This document shows positions 1-5,777 of a stretch of DNA of 8,187 nt, in pieces. Within the stretch, counting starts at the first letter, position 1. Each line of letters opens with the position of its first letter. The stretch lies in the NCBI GenBank assembly GCA_964592965.1, contig CAZQJX010000110.1, positions 1 through 8,187 of the forward strand, written 5' to 3'. Source of the stretch: CAZKMM01 sp964592965 (GTDB lineage: Bacteria; RBG-13-61-14; DRUE01). Made by a program: the position numbers and the translations under genes. Below the pieces are notes generated by a model. That model did not search any database. It had not been told where the DNA came from and saw nothing but the letters and a program-made list of their open reading frames with translations.

Positions 1-593
1 AAATTTTGATCAACTACTTCACCATTATTTTGGAATTTATTTTTAAAGATCTCTATAGCTTCTATCATACGTTGTTGAGGCTCGCTTAACGCGAATTTAT
101 TCTCTTTTACTATTCTATTAGTTCCACCCTCATTTAATATATATTTTTTGAAAAATTCTTCTTCTTTTTCTCTAACTTTAATTCTTATATTTTCCGGAGT
201 CCCGTCATACTCATCTGCTTTTTGATAAATTTTATTCTGAAGATTGCGTTTAGCATCATGGTCATCTACTAAATCTCTCATAACTGCTATTAAGATAGCT
301 AAAGAAACGAGTCTTTGCTGTCCATCAATAATTACATATTCGCCCGAACCATCATCTTTTGAGCTTTTAGTCCAAAGAATAATACTACCTAAAAAATATG
401 GTTCGTATTCATCAATTGCCTTTCCAGTTTCTTGATTTAATTGCAAAGCATCTTTAATATCATCAAAAAGTTGCTCAAAATTCTCCTTCTCCCATGAAAA
501 AGGCCTCTGAAAGTTAGGTATCTCAAAAAAATATTTATTACCAAATAAGTCTTTAATATAAATTTCACTTGCTTTTATTTTGTTTTCTAACAT
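1..593 (-). CDS. DUF262 domain protein, N-terminal part (GmrSD/defence nuclease family), cut by window edge
   Basis: Reading the minus strand from ATG at 593 gives 197 residues without a stop to the edge of the window. Seen: NFQRPFSWEKENFEQLFDDI at residues 27-46 and IDGQQRL at 89-95, the two hallmark blocks of DUF262, followed by a charged helical stretch (about 135-185). Family knowledge: DUF262 has a ParB/sulfiredoxin-like fold in which the DGQQR block belongs to the active site; it forms the N-terminal half of GmrSD-type modification-dependent enzymes and occurs in other anti-phage proteins. The C-terminal half, where a DUF1524 HNH nuclease would be expected, lies outside the window, so the exact subtype is open. 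The start is supported by GGAGGTGA (complement of 598-605), 7 nt from ATG counted from GGAGG. The gene is visibly more AT-rich than its neighbours (14 G+C in the first 60 bases of the window), which suggests horizontal acquisition. Confidence 0.9.
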   Translation of the reverse strand, partial: MLENKIKASEIYIKDLFGNKYFFEIPNFQRPFSWEKENFEQLFDDIKDALQLNQETGKAIDEYEPYFLGSIILWTKSSKDDGSGEYVIIDGQQRLVSLAILIAVMRDLVDDHDAKRNLQNKIYQKADEYDGTPENIRIKVREKEEEFFKKYILNEGGTNRIVKENKFALSEPQQRMIEAIEIFKNKFQNNGEVVDQN

Positions 594-639
594 CTCCTCA
601 CCTCCGGTACCAGCATTTTGCCTCAGGTATTAACTAATC

Positions 640-670
640 ATAGTTTTTAAATAACTATATATAAACTATA
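640..670. promoter_or_regulatory. AT-rich dyad plus phased half-site in the DUF262 leader
   Basis: ATAGTT (640-645) and AACTAT (653-658) form a perfect 6-7-6 inverted repeat, and a second AACTAT lies at 664-669, 11 bases after the first, about one helical turn. The cluster lies between the proposed DUF262 promoter and its SD. It could be an operator or an mRNA hairpin; AT-rich DNA also makes such repeats by chance, so this is only a candidate. Confidence 0.3.
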
Positions 671-700
671 CAATACTTTTGAATTCTTATTTAAAAGTAA

Positions 701-729
701 ATTTTACCAAATTTTCAGGGCTTTGTCAA
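701..729 (-). promoter_or_regulatory. Sigma70-like promoter driving the DUF262 gene
   Basis: On the minus strand TTGACA (complement of 724-729) is followed after exactly 17 bases by TAAAAT (complement of 701-706). This is a perfect -35 and a 5/6 -10 at optimal spacing. Transcription would begin near 694 and leave a leader of about 100 nt before the ATG at 593. Confidence 0.65.
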
Positions 730-757
730 AGAAGTTTTAGAACTGAAAATTTTGGGT
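706..757. promoter_or_regulatory. Long inverted repeat overlapping the DUF262 promoter
   Basis: AAATTTTCAG (709-718) pairs perfectly with CTGAAAATTT (743-752); the outer ACC (706-708) can pair with GGT (755-757) after a small bulge. The 24-nt loop contains CTTTGTCAAAG (721-731), itself a small dyad that includes the proposed -35. The left arm lies within the promoter spacer, so the repeat could be an operator, or a hairpin in a transcript reading toward trpE. No U-run follows on the plus strand, so I do not call it a terminator or attenuator. Confidence 0.3.
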
Positions 758-803
758 AAGTCCTAGAATAAGCAAAGCTTTTCAAAATTTCTTTGGCAAG
801 GAT

Positions 804-831
804 TTGAAAAAATATCCTTTTATGCTATTGT
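804..831 (+). promoter_or_regulatory. Weak candidate promoter for trpEG
   Basis: TTGAAA (804-809) and TATTGT (826-831) are separated by 16 bases, matching 5/6 and 4/6 of the consensus. Transcription would start near 838, giving a very short leader before the GTG at 847. I found no run of Trp codons or leader peptide upstream. A TAGAAT at 764-769 lacks a convincing -35 partner. Confidence 0.25.
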
Positions 832-846
832 TAACAAGGCAATGGG

Positions 847-2352
847 GTGGAGGTAAGATATTTTCCTGATTTTGAGCTTTTTCAAAGGCTTGCCGAGAAA
901 GGAAATTTAGTTCCTGTCTTCGGAGAAATCCTCTGGGATTTGGAAAGCCCTGTTGGTGCATTCCTTCGGCTTCCGCAAAGCGATTATGCTTTTCTTTTAG
1001 AAAGTGTTGAAGGCGGTGAAAAATGGGCAAGATACTCTTTTCTTGGCTTTGAGCCAAAGCTCATCTACAGAAGCAGAGGGAAAAAGGCAGAAATCATTGA
1101 AGCTAGGCGCTTTCAAATAATTGAAGGATTTTCCGACCCGCTCGTTCCTTTAAAACAAATTCTCTCCCGCTACAAACCAGTTTCGGTTCCTGAACTGCCT
1201 AGATTTTATGGCGGTGCAGTGGGATATTTAGGTTATGATTTGGTGAGGTTTTTTGAAAAACTGCCAGAGGAAAATCCTGATGAGCTAGCTAGCTTTGATG
1301 TGCATATGTTTATAACTGACCGCATTATCATTTTTGACCGAGTAAAGCACACGATTAAAATTGTGGTCAACACTCTGATTGATTCCGAGCCTTCTTTGAA
1401 AACCCTCTACCAATCCGCAATAAACGAAATCAAAGAGCTTGCTGAAAAGCTGAAATCTCCGCTTCATCTGCCAGAAGTGCCTATTCACAAGGAACCCCTT
1501 GAATTTGAGAGCAACTTTACTAAAAAAGAATTTGAGCAGGCGGTAAAAAAGGCGCTGGATTATATCAGGCAGGGAGAGATTATCCAGGTGGTTTTAAGTC
1601 AGCGCTTTCGTGCGCCAGCGAGGGTAGATGCTTTTCAGCTATATCGGGCGCTTAGGCATATAAATCCCAGTCCTTATCTGTTTTTTCTGAAGATGGGCGG
1701 AGAGGTGCTGGTAGGAAGCTCTCCTGAGGTGCTGGTGCGTGTGGAAGAGAAAAAAGCAGAAACCCGACCAATCGCTGGCACCCGCCCACGGGGAAAAACT
1801 CCAGAAGAAGATAAAAAGCTGGAAGCAGAACTTCGGGCAGACCCAAAAGAAAAAGCAGAGCACATTATGCTGGTTGACCTAGGAAGAAATGATTTGGGAA
1901 GGGTTTGTAAGATTGGCTCTGTGCGAGTGAGCGAGCTGGCTGTGGTTGAGCGCTATAGCCATGTTATGCATCTTGTCTCCAATGTGGTGGGTGAGGTTGA
2001 GGAAGGAAAAGATGCTTTTGATGTTCTTCGTGCCTGCTTTCCTGCTGGCACTTTAACTGGCGCTCCTAAAATTCGGGCAATGGAGATTATTGAGGAGCTT
2101 GAGCCTGTGCGCCGAGGGGTTTATGGCGGAGCAGTCGGATATTTCAGCTTCAGCGGTAATATGGATATGTGCATTACCATAAGAACCATTCTCATCAAAG
2201 AAGGGATGGTCAATATTCAAGCAGGTGCGGGCATTGTTGCGGATTCAGTGCCAAAAAATGAATATACCGAAACTGTAAACAAAGCCAAAGCAATGATGCG
2301 GGCAGTGGAAATGGCAAGAAAGGGCTTGAGCCTCAACCTTCAAGAAAAATGA
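847..2352 (+). CDS. trpE: Anthranilate synthase component I
   Basis: TrpE binds chorismate and, with ammonia supplied by TrpG, makes anthranilate and pyruvate, the first committed step of tryptophan synthesis in the cytosol. Seen: an N-terminal domain with LLES (residues 50-53), the motif linked to tryptophan feedback binding; GGAVGYLGYD (122-131); then the chorismate-binding domain with PIAGTRPRG (308-316), DLGRNDLGRV (344-353), AGTLTGAPK (400-408) and QAGAGIVADS (458-467). The 501 residues are normal for the family and every expected block is present. The GTG start at 847 has AAGG at 836-839, 7 nt upstream; the nearby ATG at 842 reaches a stop after four codons. The gene overlaps trpG by 4 nt. 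LLES and the paired TrpG favour TrpE over the related PabB, though the split of duties cannot be proved from sequence. Confidence 0.95.
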   Translation: MEVRYFPDFELFQRLAEKGNLVPVFGEILWDLESPVGAFLRLPQSDYAFLLESVEGGEKWARYSFLGFEPKLIYRSRGKKAEIIEARRFQIIEGFSDPLVPLKQILSRYKPVSVPELPRFYGGAVGYLGYDLVRFFEKLPEENPDELASFDVHMFITDRIIIFDRVKHTIKIVVNTLIDSEPSLKTLYQSAINEIKELAEKLKSPLHLPEVPIHKEPLEFESNFTKKEFEQAVKKALDYIRQGEIIQVVLSQRFRAPARVDAFQLYRALRHINPSPYLFFLKMGGEVLVGSSPEVLVRVEEKKAETRPIAGTRPRGKTPEEDKKLEAELRADPKEKAEHIMLVDLGRNDLGRVCKIGSVRVSELAVVERYSHVMHLVSNVVGEVEEGKDAFDVLRACFPAGTLTGAPKIRAMEIIEELEPVRRGVYGGAVGYFSFSGNMDMCITIRTILIKEGMVNIQAGAGIVADSVPKNEYTETVNKAKAMMRAVEMARKGLSLNLQEK

Positions 2353-2912
2353 TTTTAATGATAGACAATTATGATTCCTTCACCTACAACCTCGTCCAGT
2401 ATCTGGGCGAGCTGGGCGAAAAGCTGATTGTAAGGCGCAATGACCAGATTACAGTTGCGGAAATTGAAAAGCTTGCTCCCAAAAGAATTGTCATTTCTCC
2501 TGGACCAGGAAGACCTGAAAAAGCTGGAATCTGCGTGGAGATAATCCGAGCCTTTGCTGGCAAAATCCCGATTCTGGGCGTGTGCTTGGGTCATCAGGCA
2601 ATTGCCTTTGCTTTTGGTGGAAAAATTGTTCCTGCCAAAAAATTGATGCACGGAAAAACCTCGCAAATCACTCACGATAGAAAGACCATTTTTCAGAGCT
2701 TGAAAAATCCTTTTACAGCCACCCGCTATCATTCACTGGCTGTGGAGGAAAAATCCCTGCCAAAAGATTTTGAGGTAAGCGCCCGAGCAGAAGATGGCGA
2801 GATTATGGGCATTCGTCATAAGGAATTTCCGCTGGAAGGAGTGCAATTTCATCCTGAATCCATTCTTACAGAAGAAGGAAAAAATCTTCTTGCCAATTTC
2901 CTCAAGCTTTGA
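2349..2912 (+). CDS. trpG: Anthranilate synthase component II, glutamine amidotransferase
   Basis: Class I glutamine amidotransferase subunit that hydrolyses glutamine and passes ammonia to TrpE. Seen: DNYDSFTYNLVQYL (residues 6-19), ISPGPGRPEKAG (49-60), the nucleophile elbow GVCLGHQ (77-83) with Cys79, RYHSL (126-130), and QFHPES (166-171) carrying His168 and Glu170, so the Cys-His-Glu triad is complete. The 187 residues match a free-standing TrpG/PabA. Its ATG overlaps the trpE stop as ATGA and has only a poor SD inside the end of trpE, which suggests translational coupling and balanced subunit output. TrpG and PabA cannot be told apart by sequence alone and one protein often serves both synthases; adjacency to trpE supports TrpG. 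No other trp gene is in the window. Confidence 0.94.
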   Translation: MILMIDNYDSFTYNLVQYLGELGEKLIVRRNDQITVAEIEKLAPKRIVISPGPGRPEKAGICVEIIRAFAGKIPILGVCLGHQAIAFAFGGKIVPAKKLMHGKTSQITHDRKTIFQSLKNPFTATRYHSLAVEEKSLPKDFEVSARAEDGEIMGIRHKEFPLEGVQFHPESILTEEGKNLLANFLKL

Positions 2913-2917
2913 ACCTC

Positions 2918-2947
2918 TTGACAGAAGGCGCCTCAAAAGGCTATAAA
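2918..2947 (+). promoter_or_regulatory. Near-consensus sigma70 promoter for the winged-helix gene
   Basis: TTGACA (2918-2923), an 18-base spacer and TATAAA (2942-2947) lie in the 43-nt gap after trpG. The expected start point is about 2953-2955, only 1-3 nt before the ATG at 2956, and no SD precedes that ATG. This predicts a leaderless or near-leaderless mRNA for the next gene, independent of trpEG. Confidence 0.7.
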
Positions 2948-2955
2948 ACTAAAAA

Positions 2956-3792
2956 ATGAAGGGCAAATCCAGCTATTATTACCGCGCTGTTCCTGGAAGC
3001 AGGGAGTTAAAAACATCAAGCACAAGCCAAGACCAGCTCATCGCAGAAATAGAAAAAAGAACCGCCAAAGCAAAACCACCTGCACCTGTTTTTGAATATA
3101 AGGGAGAAAAACTGGGCGGAGTGGTGATTGAGGAAGGCGCGCTTGCTATTCCCAGCGAGATTTTTGACCAAGTAGCTAAAAATTTGAGCCCGCTTGAGCA
3201 GGTTTGCTATTTTCAATTTTTTCGCTTGTCTTATGGAGAAAAAAAGAACTTCTGCCGAGTAAGCAAAAAAGAGCTCTGCCAGCGAACAGGTCTTAGTGTC
3301 CGTCGTTTAAACACAGCTCTTGAAGGTCTGGTAAGAAAAAAACTAATTAAACCTCTTCATCGCAATGTTGAGGGCACGCTCTGGAGGGTTTTTCATCCTG
3401 CAGAGATTTTGGAAGATAAAGTCAGCTACAAATTTAAGCTCGGCAAAGAGGAGAAAATCAAAATCAAGCCCAAAAAGCCTGCGCCACCACCAGAAAAGCC
3501 CATTGAATCTCCGCTCAATGTTGAACGGTTTGCAGAAAGAGGCTCGGAGCAACCAGAAATATCTTTAAAAGACCTGACAGAAAAATTCTTTAAAATAAAA
3601 GAGCACACCCCATCTCCTGATGAGCGAGATGAAGCTATTTCAATCATAACTGACCTTTTGGAAGAGGGATTTTCAAGAAAGCAAATTTTGTTCGCTATTG
3701 AATGGTTCTGCCAAAATTTTCCTCAGGAAAAAACCCTCTCCCGCTTGCCTTATTATATTGCCAAAGCACTGGAAGAATATTCAGAAAAATAA
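2956..3792 (+). CDS. Winged-helix DNA-binding protein with Lys/Pro linker, function unknown
   Basis: I do not recognise a named family. Seen in the 278 residues: a polar N-terminal tail (1-60); a probable winged-helix domain at about 77-147, with KKELCQRTGLSVRRLNTALE (104-123) as the helix-turn-helix, KKLIKP (128-133) leading into the wing, and TLWRVFHP (141-148) as a strand; a basic Pro-rich linker (about 163-185, with KIKIKPKKPAPPPEKP); and a helical C-terminal domain (about 203-275). No signal peptide or membrane segment is seen, so it should act on DNA in the cytosol. The winged-helix, linker and helical-tail plan resembles plasmid replication initiators and DnaD-like replication proteins, but this is a resemblance of architecture only; a transcription regulator is equally possible. 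It has its own promoter 8 nt upstream and no SD. It is convergent with the minus-strand operon and ends at a terminator hairpin. A link to tryptophan control is unproven. Confidence 0.75.
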   Translation: MKGKSSYYYRAVPGSRELKTSSTSQDQLIAEIEKRTAKAKPPAPVFEYKGEKLGGVVIEEGALAIPSEIFDQVAKNLSPLEQVCYFQFFRLSYGEKKNFCRVSKKELCQRTGLSVRRLNTALEGLVRKKLIKPLHRNVEGTLWRVFHPAEILEDKVSYKFKLGKEEKIKIKPKKPAPPPEKPIESPLNVERFAERGSEQPEISLKDLTEKFFKIKEHTPSPDERDEAISIITDLLEEGFSRKQILFAIEWFCQNFPQEKTLSRLPYYIAKALEEYSEK

Positions 3793-3796
3793 AAAT

Positions 3797-3835
3797 AACC
3801 ACGCAAAAATTGCTGATTTGCAAAGATGGTTTTTT
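3797..3835. terminator. Probable bidirectional intrinsic terminator
   Basis: AACCA (3797-3801) pairs with TGGTT (3827-3831), and inside them GCAAA (3803-3807) pairs with TTTGC (3817-3821). On the plus strand a run of six T (3830-3835) follows; on the minus strand the stem is followed by ATTTTTATTTTT. It sits in the 77-nt gap between the stops of the convergent genes ending at 3792 and 3870. The stem is interrupted and fairly weak. Confidence 0.55.
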
Positions 3836-3869
3836 AAAAATTGGCATATTTTAATTTTATAAAAATTCT

Positions 3870-4607
3870 CTATTCTTTCTGATGATAAGTGATGAGTTCT
3901 TCATCAAGAGTAAGCACAAGCTCTGCGCGTGGCGGGACAATGAGAAAATCTTTTTCCTTCCACTCTCCAAAAACAAGCCCCTTTACCAAACGGGCATCTC
4001 CTTCAAGCTCTACCAGTTCCCAATCAAGCTCCTTTGCGCATTTTTGGGCATAAGATAAATACAGCTCGCGCTTTCCCACGCCAAGGTCTATATAAATCGC
4101 GCGATGATAATTCTTAAGCCAGCTTTCTAGCTGGGGAAGAAGCCAGCGAGCTTTTTCTTTGCCATATCTTTCTTCAAGCCAAGAAAAACTCTTTTCTATC
4201 CGCTCTTTGCTCGGCTGTGCCCCTGTTTCTATCCAGCCGGGAGAGAACCAGTAAGCATCAGGATATTTTCTTTGAAGCTCTTTGTGCTGGGTGCGTGAAC
4301 CGATTAAAAAAGTCAGGCAGTCGTGCGCGCGGGCAAAAACCATTGGCGTCTTCTTTGCGCAAAGCCCCTCAACTCCGCCTCCGCAAATTCCATAGCCGAA
4401 AATTAGGTAATCAAAGCTTTGGCTAGCTTCTATCTCGTCAATCACCTTTTGCAGTTTTTTTCGCATTGCCTTGGGATTGAGATGAAGCCCCTGAGGCTGA
4501 AAATAAAAGCTTATTATGTGCTCGCTCTGGCTGGCAAAATAAGCAAATTCACGCCACAGCACCGAGCAGGCTATTAAGGCAAGGCGCTTTTGAGCGAGCT
4601 TGGGCAT
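3870..4607 (-). CDS. DUF1638 family protein
   Basis: A 245-residue soluble protein matching my memory of DUF1638. Seen: IACSVLWREF (12-21) with Cys14; FGYGICGGGVEGLC (70-83) with Cys75 and Cys83; ARAHDCLTFLIGS (92-104) with His95 and Cys97; and FSPGWIE (121-127). The Cys14, Cys75, His95 and Cys97 positions belong to the family's conserved blocks and look like a possible metal or cofactor site, which is inference. The biochemical role of DUF1638 is not established to my knowledge; from memory, relatives are often found near corrinoid methyltransferase genes, which are absent here. No signal peptide is seen, unlike its two operon partners. Its ATG follows the hydrolase TAA directly, and the nearest GGAG is about 15 nt upstream, so translation probably depends on coupling. 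It is the last gene of the operon, and its TAG stop at 3870-3872 is followed by the shared terminator. Confidence 0.8.
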   Translation of the reverse strand: MPKLAQKRLALIACSVLWREFAYFASQSEHIISFYFQPQGLHLNPKAMRKKLQKVIDEIEASQSFDYLIFGYGICGGGVEGLCAKKTPMVFARAHDCLTFLIGSRTQHKELQRKYPDAYWFSPGWIETGAQPSKERIEKSFSWLEERYGKEKARWLLPQLESWLKNYHRAIYIDLGVGKRELYLSYAQKCAKELDWELVELEGDARLVKGLVFGEWKEKDFLIVPPRAELVLTLDEELITYHQKE

Positions 4608-5777
4608 TTAGCTTGTGCTTTTCTCCAGCTTTTTGAGCTGTCTTTTGATGAATTCAAGCTCAACCTCTTCTGCCTTCTTTTTTCCAAAATGCACAATATG
4701 CCCGCCAGGATACCAGTAAATCTGGGGCTTGCCCCATCGCTCCCAGACCAAAATAGGCTGAAGCGGTGGCACAAAATTATCTCCCATTCCTGCAATAATC
4801 AAAATGTCCTCTTTGGGAATGGCAGGCTGGTAGTTAGCAGGACTGGCAGGATATAAAACCTCTTTTGCCTCATCCAGACCAATTCCACTGTTCCATATCC
4901 CCTGAATTACATAAGGCACAAGCTTATTCTCTGTTCCTATATCTGCCCAGCTTGAAGGCGGAACAAGAGCAATGGCAAAATCCAGCTTTGGCTCTGCCAC
5001 CGCTGTTGCCAGAGTGACCACTCCGCCAAGGCTTCCGCCCCTTATTCCCACTAACTTGTGGTCACGACGAAGCCAGTGGACTAAACTGCGAAGGTCAGTG
5101 ACCGCCTGACACATTGCCTCATTGAGCCTGCTTACCTCAGCGCTGATAAAAAGCTCTCCTGAAAAAAGCGAATCTTTTGGCTCCCGCAAGCCATGATAGG
5201 GCTGTTGAAGCAGAGCAACATCAAATCCCAGCCGAAACATCCTCCACAAGCCATTATGCCTGATGTTGTATTTCTTGGTGACATCTCCACCTGTCCAGCC
5301 ATGAACTATTGCCATCGCACATTCCACAGGCTTTTTGTGCTTGATATAAACCGCATAAGCAGTCCAGTTCTCCTTATAATTTTTGTAAAGCTTCCAGAAT
5401 TCAGGATTAACCGGCTCATAAAGGCTTTTCCAGCTTAAAAGATAAAGCTCATAATCCTTTCCCTCTTCTAAAAGCTCCATTTTCATATCTTTGATTGGAG
5501 GCGGGCTTCGATAGAAATTTCTTGGGTCTTTGAACTTTGGGTCTGCATAAAATCGGTAATTTTCAATCATTACTTTCTGGCGCTTTGGAGAGCGGGATTT
5601 ATAGGCAATAAAATTTCGCTCCAAAAAAGCAGCAAAGCTATCAACAGAATGAGCAATATTGGTCTGGATTTTCTCCTCAGTGCTCACCGGTTTAGGATAA
5701 AAATGAACCGCACACTGGCTTAAAACCAAAAACACACTTGCTAAAGCAAGATTTATAATCCTCTCTTTTCTTCTCAT
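4608..5777 (-). CDS. Exported alpha/beta-hydrolase, likely esterase
   Basis: A 389-residue serine hydrolase. Seen: a basic N-terminus and hydrophobic segment (about 9-22) ending in VLSQC (18-22), which could be a lipobox with Cys22 as lipidation site, although Gln at -1 is atypical, so a plain signal peptide or anchor is also possible. The hydrolase domain begins with oxyanion-hole block HGWTGG (159-164), then the nucleophile elbow GIRGGSLGGVV (244-254) with Ser249, an acid in GMGDNFVPP (330-338, Asp333), and a histidine in YPGGHIVHF (356-364, probably His360). The triad is therefore complete. Residues 25-150 form an extra N-terminal region found ahead of the core in some larger esterases. 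Substrate is unknown; encoded with a secreted glycosidase, it may remove acyl groups from a glycan, which is inference. Start: GGAGG (in the complement of 5785-5789), 7 nt before ATG; it overlaps the glycosidase stop by 4 nt. Confidence 0.82.
   Translation of the reverse strand: MRRKERIINLALASVFLVLSQCAVHFYPKPVSTEEKIQTNIAHSVDSFAAFLERNFIAYKSRSPKRQKVMIENYRFYADPKFKDPRNFYRSPPPIKDMKMELLEEGKDYELYLLSWKSLYEPVNPEFWKLYKNYKENWTAYAVYIKHKKPVECAMAIVHGWTGGDVTKKYNIRHNGLWRMFRLGFDVALLQQPYHGLREPKDSLFSGELFISAEVSRLNEAMCQAVTDLRSLVHWLRRDHKLVGIRGGSLGGVVTLATAVAEPKLDFAIALVPPSSWADIGTENKLVPYVIQGIWNSGIGLDEAKEVLYPASPANYQPAIPKEDILIIAGMGDNFVPPLQPILVWERWGKPQIYWYPGGHIVHFGKKKAEEVELEFIKRQLKKLEKSTS

Noticed and set aside
600..846. 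Trp leader-peptide attenuator upstream of trpE
   Set aside because: No short ORF with consecutive Trp codons and no hairpin followed by a U-run on the plus strand was found.
842..856. ATG at 842 as the start of trpE
   Set aside because: It is in another frame and meets a TAA after ATG GGG TGG AGG; GTG at 847 is in frame with all TrpE motifs.
1285..1865. Minus-strand ORFs inside trpE
   Set aside because: They are shadows of the trpE frame with no SD, no recognisable domains and unlikely Cys/Phe/Ser-rich compositions.
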